64,000 bases of DNA from contig NZ_JAPDMX010000028.1 of NCBI RefSeq assembly GCF_025971955.1, positions 496,001-560,000 of the forward strand, in the 5' to 3' direction. This DNA is from Shewanella subflava. GTDB lineage: Bacteria > Pseudomonadota > Gammaproteobacteria > Enterobacterales > Shewanellaceae. Each line of letters begins with the position of its first letter. Within the stretch, counting starts at the first letter, position 1. Position numbers and translations under genes: made by a program. The notes below the pieces were generated by a model. It ran no database searches. It was not told where the DNA came from and saw only the letters and a list, made by a program, of their open reading frames with translations. Of the stretch, positions 37,399-46,570 are shown piece after piece.

Positions 37399-37489
37399 GT
37401 CGGTAACCTATAGAGATATTGTTATGTATTGTGTTAATACTCAATATAATTAACCTCTGGTATATCGCTTAAACGTGTTAGGAAGTGTA

Positions 37490-38020
37490 ATGGCTGAAGA
37501 ATTAGAACTTAATGAAACAAATACCGAACCTAAAAAGGGTAATAAACTAATCCTTTTTGGTGGTATTGGCATTGTTGTCGCAATCCTTATTGGTGTCGGA
37601 GCATGGTTTTTTCTGGGTTCTGACGAGCAATCTGTTGCAGCTGAGCCCAGTGAGTCTGCAGCGGGTTCCACTGAGCAAATGGCGTCAAAGTCTGCTGGAC
37701 TTGAAGCTAATTATGTCGGCATGCCAAGACCATTTTTGTTCAATTTACCTGGGGTTGACCGAGCACGTTTAGTTGAAATTAAAGTCCAGTTAATGGTCCG
37801 TGGAACGGATGATGAAACGACAGTAAAAAAACACATCCCATTAATTGAAGATGCTTTATTAACCACCTTTAGTGGTGCTGATGTTCAGAAATTGAGTACG
37901 CAAGCCGGTAAAGACGAAATGCGTCAATTAGCACTGTTAAGCGTGCAAAATACATTGCAATCCATAACCGGTAAAACTGTAGTTGAGAAAGTATTATTTA
38001 CCGGTTTTGTAATGCAGTAA
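37490..38020 (+). CDS. fliL: FliL basal-body stator-associated protein
   Basis: This 176-residue membrane protein has an acidic cytoplasmic N-terminus, one transmembrane helix (about 22-44) and a periplasmic stomatin-like FliL domain (about 75-176). It surrounds the stators and supports torque at high load. The ATG is preceded by AGGAAGTGT; five upstream in-frame codons are ignored. It lies 91 bases after fliK and 27 before fliM, and no separate promoter is apparent. Confidence 0.93.
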   Translation: MAEELELNETNTEPKKGNKLILFGGIGIVVAILIGVGAWFFLGSDEQSVAAEPSESAAGSTEQMASKSAGLEANYVGMPRPFLFNLPGVDRARLVEIKVQLMVRGTDDETTVKKHIPLIEDALLTTFSGADVQKLSTQAGKDEMRQLALLSVQNTLQSITGKTVVEKVLFTGFVMQ

Positions 38021-38047
38021 TCCTGACAGGATAGTTAAGGTGATGAT

Positions 38048-39076
38048 GTGAGTGATTTATTAAGCCAAGACGAAATTGATGCGCTTCTTCATGGAGTTGA
38101 TGATGTTGATGAAGATGACGTAGATATCGGTGGTGATGATGCAAGGTCGTATGACTTTTCATCTCAAGACCGAATTGTTCGTGGCCGCATGCCAACGCTG
38201 GAAATTGTCAATGAACGGTTTGCGCGTCATTTGCGGATCAGCATGTTTAATATGATGCGCCGCGCAGCTGAAGTGTCAATTAATGGCGTACAAATGCTGA
38301 AGTTTGGCGAGTATGTCCACACTCTGTTTGTGCCTACTAGTTTAAATATGGTGCGTTTTAGTCCATTAAAAGGTACGGCGTTAATCACCATGGAAGCGCG
38401 TTTGGTGTTTATTTTAGTGGACAACTTTTTCGGCGGAGATGGTCGTTTTCATGCCAAAATTGAAGGCCGAGAATTTACTCCAACAGAACGCCGAATTGTT
38501 CAGTTACTGTTAAAAATTATATTTGAAGATTATAAAGATGCTTGGGCTCCAGTGATGGATGTTGAGTTTGAATATTTAGACTCTGAAGTGAATCCCGCGA
38601 TGGCTAACATTGTCAGCCCTACGGAAGTAGTGGTGATTAACTCTTTCCATATTGAGGTTGATGGCGGCGGTGGTGATTTCCATATTACCTTGCCGTATTC
38701 CATGATTGAACCTATCCGTGAGCTACTGGATGCAGGGGTACAAAGCGATAAACAAGATACCGATATGCGCTGGTCTCAGGCTTTACGCGATGAAATCATG
38801 GATGTGCAAGTGGGCTTTGATGCAAATATTATTGAACATGAATTAAAACTTCGCGATGTGATGGATTTTAAAGCGGGTGATATTATTCCCATTGAATTAC
38901 CTGAATACATTATGATGCGCATTGAAGATCTACCTACATACCGTTGTAAGTTAGGTAAATCACGCGATAATTTGGCATTAAAAATTAGTGAAAAAATTCC
39001 ACGACCAGAAACGGTTAAGTCAGAATTACAATTGGTAACACGCAAAGGTAAATCGCGTGATATTTCAGATTTATAA
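38048..39076 (+). CDS. fliM: FliM switch protein
   Basis: This 342-residue C-ring protein has the N-terminal peptide L-S-Q-D-E-I-D-A-L-L-H-G (residues 5-16), which in relatives binds CheY-P and also FlhG through the E-I-D-A-L motif. A middle domain (about 50-235) with V-R-G-R-M-P-T-L-E and a SpoA C-domain (about 250-325) follow. The start is GTG, close behind AAGGTGATG. Binding of phosphorylated CheY reverses rotation. It is co-transcribed with fliN, which starts 9 bases later. Confidence 0.95.
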   Translation: MSDLLSQDEIDALLHGVDDVDEDDVDIGGDDARSYDFSSQDRIVRGRMPTLEIVNERFARHLRISMFNMMRRAAEVSINGVQMLKFGEYVHTLFVPTSLNMVRFSPLKGTALITMEARLVFILVDNFFGGDGRFHAKIEGREFTPTERRIVQLLLKIIFEDYKDAWAPVMDVEFEYLDSEVNPAMANIVSPTEVVVINSFHIEVDGGGGDFHITLPYSMIEPIRELLDAGVQSDKQDTDMRWSQALRDEIMDVQVGFDANIIEHELKLRDVMDFKAGDIIPIELPEYIMMRIEDLPTYRCKLGKSRDNLALKISEKIPRPETVKSELQLVTRKGKSRDISDL

Positions 39077-39085
39077 GGTGAAGTG

Positions 39086-39469
39086 ATGAGTACTGAAGAT
39101 ACTGGTGATGATTGGGCTGCTGCCATGGCTGAGCAAGCGATTGAAGAGGCTCAGCAAGTTGAACTTGATGAGTTAGTTGATGATTCCAAGCCTCTTTCGA
39201 AAGAAGATGCGGCAAAACTAGATTCTATTCTTGATATTCCTGTGACTATTTCAATGGAAGTCGGGCGGAGTTTTATCAGTATTCGTAACTTGTTACAACT
39301 AAACCAAGGTTCAGTAGTCGAATTAGACCGCGTCGCAGGTGAACCGCTAGATGTCATGGTCAATGGCACCTTGATTGCCCATGGTGAAGTGGTTGTGGTC
39401 AATGATAAGTTTGGTATTCGACTCACTGATGTCATTAGTCAAACAGAGCGGATTAAAAAACTCAAATAA
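39086..39469 (+). CDS. fliN: FliN switch protein
   Basis: This 127-residue protein has an acidic N-terminal extension (1-45) and a SpoA domain (about 50-125) with the conserved I-P-V-T-I-S-M-E-V-G-R and L-N-Q-G-S-V-V-E-L-D motifs. It forms the lower C ring with FliM and receives FliH-FliI. A GTG one codon earlier is possible, but ATG after AAGGTGAAGTG is preferred. A 107-base gap with a weak long-range hairpin separates it from fliO. Confidence 0.94.
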   Translation: MSTEDTGDDWAAAMAEQAIEEAQQVELDELVDDSKPLSKEDAAKLDSILDIPVTISMEVGRSFISIRNLLQLNQGSVVELDRVAGEPLDVMVNGTLIAHGEVVVVNDKFGIRLTDVISQTERIKKLK

Positions 39470-39576
39470 GATCAGTTTATTACTTTATTGATCTCTATGT
39501 AATGACCACCACTTTAGTGTTTTGGATTAATCTTGTTGCTGAAACATTTTAGTGGTGTCTGATCCAAGGATTCATT

Positions 39577-39978
39577 GTGTCATATCTTACTGTGCTTTTA
39601 TCTAATGCAGCTGTAGCGATTGAAGATACAACAACTTCACAAATTGTCTCGTCTAGCAATAATACAAGTTATGTCTCTACCCTAGCGAACATGTTAGGTG
39701 GATTAATCGTCGTTATCGCGTTAATCTTTTTACTTGCCTATATTGTGAAAAGACTTAATCTTGTTCCGAGTCAAAATGCACTAATCAAAACGATTGCAAT
39801 GACGCAAGTTGGACAAAAAGAAAAGCTGATGGTCATTGAAATTAATCAACAACAATACCTCTTAGGCGTGACGCCACATCAAATAAACCTCCTCGATAAA
39901 TTAACTCAACCGATTGAAGCGTCAAACCACTCATTTGCAAAAAATTTACAACAAGCTAAGGAAAGTCATCATGAGTAA
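39577..39978 (+). CDS. fliO: FliO export-gate assembly protein
   Basis: This 133-residue protein has an N-terminal hydrophobic segment, a strong transmembrane helix (about 45-65) and a cytoplasmic FliO domain (about 66-115) with [12 protein letters not shown]. It helps FliP form its ring and is not part of the finished gate. The start is GTG, preceded by AAGGA at the right distance. Its end overlaps the fliP start by 8 bases. Confidence 0.88.
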   Translation: MSYLTVLLSNAAVAIEDTTTSQIVSSSNNTSYVSTLANMLGGLIVVIALIFLLAYIVKRLNLVPSQNALIKTIAMTQVGQKEKLMVIEINQQQYLLGVTPHQINLLDKLTQPIEASNHSFAKNLQQAKESHHE

Positions 39979-40729
39979 AGGGTTGTTAGTGCTATTTTGG
40001 GTTTGTATTGCCACGGCCTCTATTTGGTCTGCTAGCGCGGTTGCTCAAGATGGGATTTTACCCGCGTTAACGGTCACAACAGGTGCAGATGGGGCGACCG
40101 AATACTCAGTGACAATGCAAATTTTGCTGTTAATGACAGCGATGAGCTTTATTCCTGCAATGGTTATTATGCTGACGTCTTTTACCCGTATCATTGTAGT
40201 GTTGTCTATTCTTCGTCAGGCATTGGGGTTACAACAAACACCATCCAATCAGGTATTGATTGGCATAAGTATGTTCATGACTTTTTTTATTATGGCGCCG
40301 GTGTTCGATAAAATTTATGCTGAAGCGGTTGAACCTTACATGAACGAGTCGATGACGTTAAATCAAGCCTATGATGTCGGTAAAGAGCCGATAAAAGCGT
40401 TTATGTTATCTCAGGTTAGGACCACGGATTTAAAAACCTTCATTGAAATATCGGGTTATAAAGACATTAAATCTCCTGAAGAAGCGCCAATGAGCGTCAT
40501 TATTCCCGCGTTCATTACCAGTGAGTTAAAAACCGCATTTCAAATAGGCTTTATGTTATTCGTGCCATTTTTGGTATTAGATTTAGTGGTGGCGAGTATT
40601 TTGATGGCAATGGGGATGATGATGTTATCTCCAATGATTGTGTCATTACCCTTTAAGATAATGCTGTTTGTATTGGTTGATGGCTGGAGTTTAGTCATGG
40701 GAACCTTAGCCAACAGCTTTGGGATATAG
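39971..40729 (+). CDS. fliP: FliP export-gate subunit
   Basis: This 252-residue protein has a cleavable signal peptide (cleavage near Ala-Val-Ala-Gln) and four transmembrane helices. The FliP signatures are [16 protein letters not shown] (about 75-90) and [14 protein letters not shown]. With FliQ and FliR it forms the export channel in the MS ring. The frame extends 19 codons into fliO, but the ATG at 39971 is the start. fliQ follows after 8 bases. Confidence 0.95.
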   Translation: MSKGLLVLFWVCIATASIWSASAVAQDGILPALTVTTGADGATEYSVTMQILLLMTAMSFIPAMVIMLTSFTRIIVVLSILRQALGLQQTPSNQVLIGISMFMTFFIMAPVFDKIYAEAVEPYMNESMTLNQAYDVGKEPIKAFMLSQVRTTDLKTFIEISGYKDIKSPEEAPMSVIIPAFITSELKTAFQIGFMLFVPFLVLDLVVASILMAMGMMMLSPMIVSLPFKIMLFVLVDGWSLVMGTLANSFGI

Positions 40730-40737
40730 GAGAAAAT

Positions 40738-41007
40738 ATGTCTCCTGAATCCTTAATTGATATTTTTCGTGAAGCCCTGTCGATTATTGTATTGATAGTG
40801 TCAGCTATCATTTTACCCGGCTTAGCAATTGGTCTGGTGGTTGCCGTGTTCCAAGCCGCAACATCAATTAACGAGCAGACCTTAAGTTTTTTACCTCGAC
40901 TGTTAGTCACCTTGTTTGCGCTAATGTTTTTAGGACATTGGTTAGTACAAACTATGGTTGATTTTTTTATCGAAATGGTAAATTTAATTCCTGTTGTGAT
41001 AGGGTAA
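40738..41007 (+). CDS. fliQ: FliQ export-gate subunit
   Basis: This 89-residue protein has two transmembrane helices (about 12-38 and 53-75) and the motif V-V-A-V-F-Q-A-A-T-S-I-N-E-Q-T-L (about 34-49), diagnostic for FliQ. It packs around FliP-FliR in the export gate. GGAGAAAAT precedes the ATG. It is 4 bases from fliR. The length is standard. Confidence 0.95.
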   Translation: MSPESLIDIFREALSIIVLIVSAIILPGLAIGLVVAVFQAATSINEQTLSFLPRLLVTLFALMFLGHWLVQTMVDFFIEMVNLIPVVIG

Positions 41008-41011
41008 TCTG

Positions 41012-41815
41012 ATGGACATTTTGTTTGATGAAATCAGTCAAACAATCGCCATGTACCTTTGGCCGCTTTTTCGTATTTCTGCCATGTTAATGACCATGAC
41101 AGTGTTTGGTGCCAATACCACTCCTGCCCGTGTAAGGTTAATGCTTTCAGTGGCGTTTACTTTTGCTATTGTGCCCGTGCTTCCTCCCGTTGAAAATGTT
41201 GAGTTGTTTGCCCTTAGTTCAGTGTTTATTACCTTGCAACAAATTTTAATTGGCACTGCAATGGGGTTTGTGAGTCTGATGATGATGCAAACCTTTGTAT
41301 TAACAGGTCAAGTTATTGGTATGCAAACCAGCTTGGGTTTTGCCTCTATGGTCGATCCTGGTTCGGGTGAACAAACACCCGTAGTCAGTAATACATTCTT
41401 ATTATTGGCGACATTGATTTTTTTAGCGGTAGATGGTCATTTATTAATGTTTCGTATGGTCGTTGCCAGTTTTGAGACTATTCCAGTGTCAAATCAGGGG
41501 ATTAATATATCCACTTATAGAAGTTTGGCCGAATGGGGTGGTTATATGTTTGGCGCTGCGCTCACCATGTCTATTTCCGCCATTGTTGCTTTATTATTGA
41601 TTAACTTATCATTTGGCGTGATGACGCGAGCCTCTCCCCAATTAAATATTTTCTCAATTGGTTTTCCGGTAACTATGGTCAGCGGCTTGTTAATTCTTTG
41701 GTTAACATTAGGTCCGATCATGGCTCACTTTGATGAAGTCTGGCTGGCTGCACAGTTGTTGATGTGTGATATTTTACAATTGCAATGTCAAATTGATGGC
41801 AATGTGACTTTTTGA
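41012..41815 (+). CDS. fliR: FliR export-gate subunit
   Basis: This 267-residue protein has six hydrophobic segments and the FliR motifs R-I-S-A-M-L (about 22-27), G-Q-V-I-G-M-Q-T-S-L-G-F (about 99-110) and G-L-L-I-L-W-L-T-L-G-P near the C-terminus. It is the single FliR subunit that closes the FliP5Q4R1 gate. It lies between fliQ and flhB with gaps of 4 and 11 bases. Confidence 0.94.
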   Translation: MDILFDEISQTIAMYLWPLFRISAMLMTMTVFGANTTPARVRLMLSVAFTFAIVPVLPPVENVELFALSSVFITLQQILIGTAMGFVSLMMMQTFVLTGQVIGMQTSLGFASMVDPGSGEQTPVVSNTFLLLATLIFLAVDGHLLMFRMVVASFETIPVSNQGINISTYRSLAEWGGYMFGAALTMSISAIVALLLINLSFGVMTRASPQLNIFSIGFPVTMVSGLLILWLTLGPIMAHFDEVWLAAQLLMCDILQLQCQIDGNVTF

Positions 41816-41826
41816 GGATGCTGTAA

Positions 41827-42960
41827 ATGTCAGAGGCTGATAGCGGTCAAGAACGCACAGAGGAACCCACTAGTAAGCGCCTTGAACAGGCGCGTGAAAA
41901 AGGCCAGGTTGCTCGCTCTAAAGAGTTAGGAACCGCTGCAGTTTTGTTGGCGGCTTCAGTGGGCTTTGCTATGACAGGGCCAGCTATCGCCAGCAGTTTA
42001 TATACGGTCATGAAACAAATTTTTACTATGGAGCGGGATCAAATATTCGATACTAACTCCATGTTTCGCGTATGGGGCGTTGTCGGTAATGAGCTTGGGT
42101 GGCCATTGTTAAGCTTTATTCTCCTGTTAGCTTTTGTGTCATTTTTAGGGAATATTGTTCTAGGTGGGATGTCATTTTCAGTCAAAGCTTTTATGCCTAA
42201 AGGTAGTAAAATGAACCCGATGAGTGGTTTTAAACGTATGTTTGGAACCCAAGCTTTAGTCGAATTAACTAAAGGTATTGCCAAATTCTCTGTTGTCGCA
42301 TTGGCAGCTTATTTACTACTAGATATCTATTTTTACGATATCTTAACCCTTTCCAGCGATCATCTTCCGGGGAATGTTTACCATGCATTAGACTTGCTAG
42401 TCTGGATGTTTATCTTACTGTGCTCTTCAATGCTATTAATTGTTGTGATTGATGTGCCTTTCCAAATTTGGAATCATAACAAACAACTTAAAATGACCAA
42501 GCAAGAAATTAAAGATGAATATAAAGATTCAGAAGGTCAGCCTGAAATTAAAGGGCGCGTAAGGCAAATGCAGCGTGAAATTGCACAAAGACGTATGATG
42601 GCCGAAGTCCCGAATGCCGATGTGATTGTGGTAAACCCTGAACATTATGCCGTAGCAGTTAAATACGATGTTAGCCGTTCATCAGCGCCATTTTTAATTG
42701 CTAAAGGTGTTGATGATGTTGCGTTTAAAATTCGTGAAATCGCCCGTGAACATAATGTTGCCATTGTTTCAGCTCCGCCATTAGCGCGAGCGATATATCA
42801 CACAACTAAAGTCGATCAACAAGTGCCTGAGGGCTTATTTACTGCCGTGGCGCAAGTGTTAGCTTATGTATTCCAATTAAAACAATATCAAAAAGGCAAA
42901 GGGCGTCGCCCAACGCCAGTGCCGCTAAAACAACCGATCCCAGATGATTTAAAATACTGA
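41827..42960 (+). CDS. flhB: FlhB export switch protein
   Basis: This 377-residue protein has four transmembrane helices (about 33-210) and a cytoplasmic autoprotease domain. The cleavage site reads N-P-E-H (270-273) instead of the enteric N-P-T-H; the Asn-Pro needed for self-cleavage is kept. The C-terminus is Pro/Lys-rich. FlhB switches the export gate from rod/hook to filament substrates on a signal from FliK. It ends the fliK operon; a separate sigma-54 promoter follows. A detached homologue of its C-domain is at 58080-58397. Confidence 0.95.
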   Translation: MSEADSGQERTEEPTSKRLEQAREKGQVARSKELGTAAVLLAASVGFAMTGPAIASSLYTVMKQIFTMERDQIFDTNSMFRVWGVVGNELGWPLLSFILLLAFVSFLGNIVLGGMSFSVKAFMPKGSKMNPMSGFKRMFGTQALVELTKGIAKFSVVALAAYLLLDIYFYDILTLSSDHLPGNVYHALDLLVWMFILLCSSMLLIVVIDVPFQIWNHNKQLKMTKQEIKDEYKDSEGQPEIKGRVRQMQREIAQRRMMAEVPNADVIVVNPEHYAVAVKYDVSRSSAPFLIAKGVDDVAFKIREIAREHNVAIVSAPPLARAIYHTTKVDQQVPEGLFTAVAQVLAYVFQLKQYQKGKGRRPTPVPLKQPIPDDLKY

Positions 42961-42981
42961 TCCTTGCCGATATGTTGCGGA

Positions 42982-42998
42982 TTGGCTTAGTTCTTGCT
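42982..42998 (+). promoter_or_regulatory. Sigma-54 promoter of flhA-flhF-flhG-fliA
   Basis: TTGGCTTAGTTCTTGCT has GG (42984-42985) and GC (42996-42997) 10 bases apart. It lies 49 bases before the flhA ATG in the short flhB-flhA gap. Confidence 0.88.
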
Positions 42999-43046
42999 TT
43001 TACTGTTTGAACGTGTCAAAAACTCATCGGTAAAAGGCCTTCGTTA

Positions 43047-45146
43047 ATGGATGCAAAAGCAGCTTTAGGGCAATTCAAACAAATTAGACTATCCACTTTT
43101 AAAGGCATAGGTACGCCGATACTAGTGCTGGCCGCACTGGGTATGGTCGTTCTACCTATCCCTCCATTTTTATTAGATATTCTGTTTTCATTCAATATTG
43201 CACTTGCGCTAGTGGTGCTTTTAGTGGCGATTTATACCGATAGACCACTCGATTTTGCTGCATTTCCCACCGTGTTACTGGTTGCTACCTTATTAAGGTT
43301 AGCGTTGAACGTTGCCTCAACCCGGGTTGTATTACTTGAAGGCCATAATGGCGCAGACGCTGCCGGTAAAGTGATTGAGGCATTTGGTTCAGTGGTAATT
43401 GGTGGCAACTATGCTGTTGGTTTAGTTGTGTTTTTAATTCTAATTATTATTAACTTTGCCGTAGTGACTAAAGGTGCAGGGCGTATTTCTGAAGTCAGTG
43501 CGCGTTTCACGTTAGATGCAATGCCAGGTAAGCAAATGGCGATTGATGCCGATTTGAATGCTGGCATTTTAAATCAAGAGCAAGCGAGAATTCGCCGCGA
43601 AGAAGTGACACGTGAAGCTGACTTCTACGGTGCGATGGACGGTGCGTCAAAATTCGTAAAAGGTGATGCAATCGCAGGTATTATGATCTTAGTTATCAAC
43701 ATACTAGGCGGATTTATGATTGGTATGGTTCAACATGGGCTTGATTTTTCAAGTGCGGTTGAAATTTATACCTTATTGACCATAGGTGATGGTCTGGTGG
43801 CGCAAATACCAGGTCTATTACTGTCAATTGCCGCAGCCTTAATGGTCACGCGTCAAAATGAATCTGGTGATATGGGCCAGATGATGATGAGCCAAATGTT
43901 TGACAATCCAAAGTCATTATCTATTGCAGCAGGTTTGTTATTTGTGATGGGGATTGTTCCTGGTATGCCCCATGTTGCTTTTTTAAGTTTTGCTGCAATT
44001 ACCGCTGGTGCAGCCTATTTTGTTCACAAACGTATAAAAGATAAAAAAGCTCAGGCATTAGAGTTAGTCAAGAAAGGTCCGGTTGATGTTAAAGATAAAG
44101 AACCTAAAGAACTGAGTTGGGATGATGTTCGTCATGTTGATACTATCGGCTTAGAGGTTGGATATAGACTGATCCCCTTAGTTGATAAAGGCCAGGGTGG
44201 AGAATTATTAAGCCGAATTAAAGGGGTACGTAAAAAATTATCACAAGAACTGGGTTTTTTAGTGCCTGCTGTACACATTCGTGACAATCTCGACCTTTCA
44301 CCTAATTCATATCGTATTCAGTTAATGGGGGTTGTGGTCGGCGAAGCCGAAGTGAGACACGACTGCGAACTTGCCATTAATCCCGGACAGGTTTACGGAA
44401 AATTAGACGGCATTGAAACCACGGATCCCGCATTTGGCTTAGAAGCGGTTTGGATTGCTCCAGAGCAGCGCGAACATGCACAAACGCTAGGTTATACCGT
44501 GGTAGATACCGCAACCGTGGTCGCAACACATATCAGTCAGCTTTTGAGTAACAATGCTGCCAAGCTATTAGGATATGAAGAAGTTCAGCAATTAATGGAT
44601 ATGTTAGCCAAACAATCCCCTAAACTAGTCGACGGCTTTATTCCTGATATTATGTCGCTAGGTAATGTGGTCAAGGTAATGCAAAATCTATTGAATGAAG
44701 GGGTGTCGGTACGGGATTTACGCACCATTGTGCAAACATTATTAGAATACGGCACAAAGAGCAATGATACCGAGGTTCTTACTGCTGCTGTGCGTATCGC
44801 GTTAAAACGTATGATAGTGCAAGAAATATCAGGCCCAGAATTAGAAATTCCAGTCATTACTTTGGCACCAGAGTTGGAACAGATGTTGCATAAGTCTATG
44901 CAGGCGACAGGCGGTGACGGTCCAAATATTGAACCAGGCCTAGCAGAACGTATGCAGCAGTCATTATTAGATGCTTCACAGAAGCAAGAAATGGTGGGGC
45001 AACCAGCCATTTTATTGACATCAGGTATGCTACGTTCAACCCTGTCAAGATTTGTTAAATACACTATTCCAAATTTAAGGGTGATTTCATACCAAGAAAT
45101 CCCAGATGAGAAGCAGATACGCATTGTTTCAGCCGTCGGCCAATAG
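43047..45146 (+). CDS. flhA: FlhA export-gate protein
   Basis: This 699-residue protein has eight hydrophobic segments in the first about 330 residues. The FHIPEP-family signature is R-I-S-E-V-S-A-R-F-T-L-D-A-M-P-G-K-Q (about 150-167). A large cytoplasmic domain (about 360-699) forms a nonameric ring and docks chaperone-substrate complexes. It uses the proton motive force to drive export. It is the first gene of the flhA-F-G-fliA unit, and flhF follows after 28 bases. Confidence 0.96.
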   Translation: MDAKAALGQFKQIRLSTFKGIGTPILVLAALGMVVLPIPPFLLDILFSFNIALALVVLLVAIYTDRPLDFAAFPTVLLVATLLRLALNVASTRVVLLEGHNGADAAGKVIEAFGSVVIGGNYAVGLVVFLILIIINFAVVTKGAGRISEVSARFTLDAMPGKQMAIDADLNAGILNQEQARIRREEVTREADFYGAMDGASKFVKGDAIAGIMILVINILGGFMIGMVQHGLDFSSAVEIYTLLTIGDGLVAQIPGLLLSIAAALMVTRQNESGDMGQMMMSQMFDNPKSLSIAAGLLFVMGIVPGMPHVAFLSFAAITAGAAYFVHKRIKDKKAQALELVKKGPVDVKDKEPKELSWDDVRHVDTIGLEVGYRLIPLVDKGQGGELLSRIKGVRKKLSQELGFLVPAVHIRDNLDLSPNSYRIQLMGVVVGEAEVRHDCELAINPGQVYGKLDGIETTDPAFGLEAVWIAPEQREHAQTLGYTVVDTATVVATHISQLLSNNAAKLLGYEEVQQLMDMLAKQSPKLVDGFIPDIMSLGNVVKVMQNLLNEGVSVRDLRTIVQTLLEYGTKSNDTEVLTAAVRIALKRMIVQEISGPELEIPVITLAPELEQMLHKSMQATGGDGPNIEPGLAERMQQSLLDASQKQEMVGQPAILLTSGMLRSTLSRFVKYTIPNLRVISYQEIPDEKQIRIVSAVGQ

Positions 45147-45174
45147 TGATAACGTCAGATAAAAGAGGTGCGTA

Positions 45175-46566
45175 GTGAAAATTAAACGATTTTTTGCCAA
45201 AGATATGCGTGCAGCATTAGCGCAAGTGAAAGAAACCCTTGGCTCTGACGCTGTTATTATGTCTAATAAAAAAGTAGCTGGCGGAATTGAGATTGTTGCT
45301 GCCGTTGATTACGATGAACCTAAAGCGAATGTTGCCATGAAAGCGCCATCATCTGGTTATATGGATTTAAGTGAAGACAAAGTGTCTCTGGCAACCAAGC
45401 CTGCAATAAAAGCACAAACTAAAATCAGTCCTCCTCCAGTGGCAGATTCTTTACAAGCGTTATTAGAAAAGCAGCAAAGTCGTTTGAACCAACAAGCGCC
45501 TTCGCAACAGATTGACCCCGAATTACCAGAATGGGCACGTCAGTTACAGGGCGCAACGGCCGCATCAAAGCCTTCTAAGCCTCAATACCAGCAAGCTCAA
45601 CTTGATAAGCCAGTTAAAAATAATAAAGTGAATTCAGCGGAGGTTGATGCGCTTCGTGAAGAAATGGCTTCATTACGTAACTTGCTGACTCATCAAGTAT
45701 CTTCATTAATGAGTGATCAAAAAAAGCGTAAAGATCCTGTCGGTGCTATGCTTGAAAGTAAATTACTTGCTGCTGAATTTTCGCCACCCGTGGCGGCAAG
45801 ACTTTCATCACTCAGTCAGCACTATAATCCTGCTGAGTTAGTGAGATCATTACCGCAAAGTTTAGCTAATTTATTAGATAATCAAGGTGATGATATTGTC
45901 AAACGTGGTGGCGTTGTTGCTTTTGTTGGACCTACGGGTGTTGGTAAAACAACATCATTAGCTAAAATTGCAGCCCGTTTTGCTGCGCACCATGGTGCAG
46001 ATCAAGTTGCATTGATTACAACTGACCATTATCGTATTGGAGCCTATGAGCAATTAGCAACTTATGGCAAAATAATGGGATGTCCAGTAAAGCAAGCACA
46101 TGATCTTGCTGAACTTGAACAAATTTTATATCAATTTAGAAATCGTAAGTTGGTATTGATAGATACCGCAGGTATGGGGCAACGTGACATGCGTCTTTAT
46201 CAACAACTTGATAATTTGACGGCAAACAGTAGGATCCCAATTCGCAGTTATTTGGTGATGTCAGCCACAGGACAGCGTAGAGTGTTACAAGATGCGGTTA
46301 ATCACTTTAAACGCATACCTTTAGCCGGTGCGATATTAACTAAATTGGATGAATCGGTATCAATTGCAGGTGCATTGAGCGTTCTTATCCAAAATGAGTT
46401 ACCATTGAGCTATGTGACTGATGGCCAACGTGTTCCAGAGGACATGAAAGTAGCAGATACCTTAGCATTGGCTAAGCAAGCGTTAGCCGCACTGAACGAA
46501 ACCGAACAACAAACGTCTCAAGACACAACCGCATGGTCTAATGAAATGGCTTATGCATTCGAGTAA
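45175..46566 (+). CDS. flhF: FlhF SRP-type GTPase, polar flagellum placement
   Basis: This 463-residue protein has an N-terminal basic B-domain (M-K-I-K-R-F-F-A), a variable linker (about 85-180) and an SRP-like NG GTPase domain. The P-loop is G-P-T-G-V-G-K-T (252-259), followed by the D-T-A-G box. In Vibrio and Shewanella FlhF marks the pole and recruits the first FliF. GTG start after GAGGTGCG. It is followed 4 bases later by flhG, whose product stimulates its GTPase. The length is usual for the genus. Confidence 0.94.
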   Translation: MKIKRFFAKDMRAALAQVKETLGSDAVIMSNKKVAGGIEIVAAVDYDEPKANVAMKAPSSGYMDLSEDKVSLATKPAIKAQTKISPPPVADSLQALLEKQQSRLNQQAPSQQIDPELPEWARQLQGATAASKPSKPQYQQAQLDKPVKNNKVNSAEVDALREEMASLRNLLTHQVSSLMSDQKKRKDPVGAMLESKLLAAEFSPPVAARLSSLSQHYNPAELVRSLPQSLANLLDNQGDDIVKRGGVVAFVGPTGVGKTTSLAKIAARFAAHHGADQVALITTDHYRIGAYEQLATYGKIMGCPVKQAHDLAELEQILYQFRNRKLVLIDTAGMGQRDMRLYQQLDNLTANSRIPIRSYLVMSATGQRRVLQDAVNHFKRIPLAGAILTKLDESVSIAGALSVLIQNELPLSYVTDGQRVPEDMKVADTLALAKQALAALNETEQQTSQDTTAWSNEMAYAFE

Positions 46567-46570
46567 GAAT

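Noticed and set aside
39530..39550. TTGGATTAATCTTGTTGC before fliO as a sigma-54 site
   Set aside because: The GG to GC distance is 12 bases, and fliO is likely read from the fliK promoter.
44585..45124. 179-residue open frame antisense to flhA
   Set aside because: It is a shadow of the conserved flhA C-domain, with Cys/Ser/Ile-rich composition and no upstream signals.
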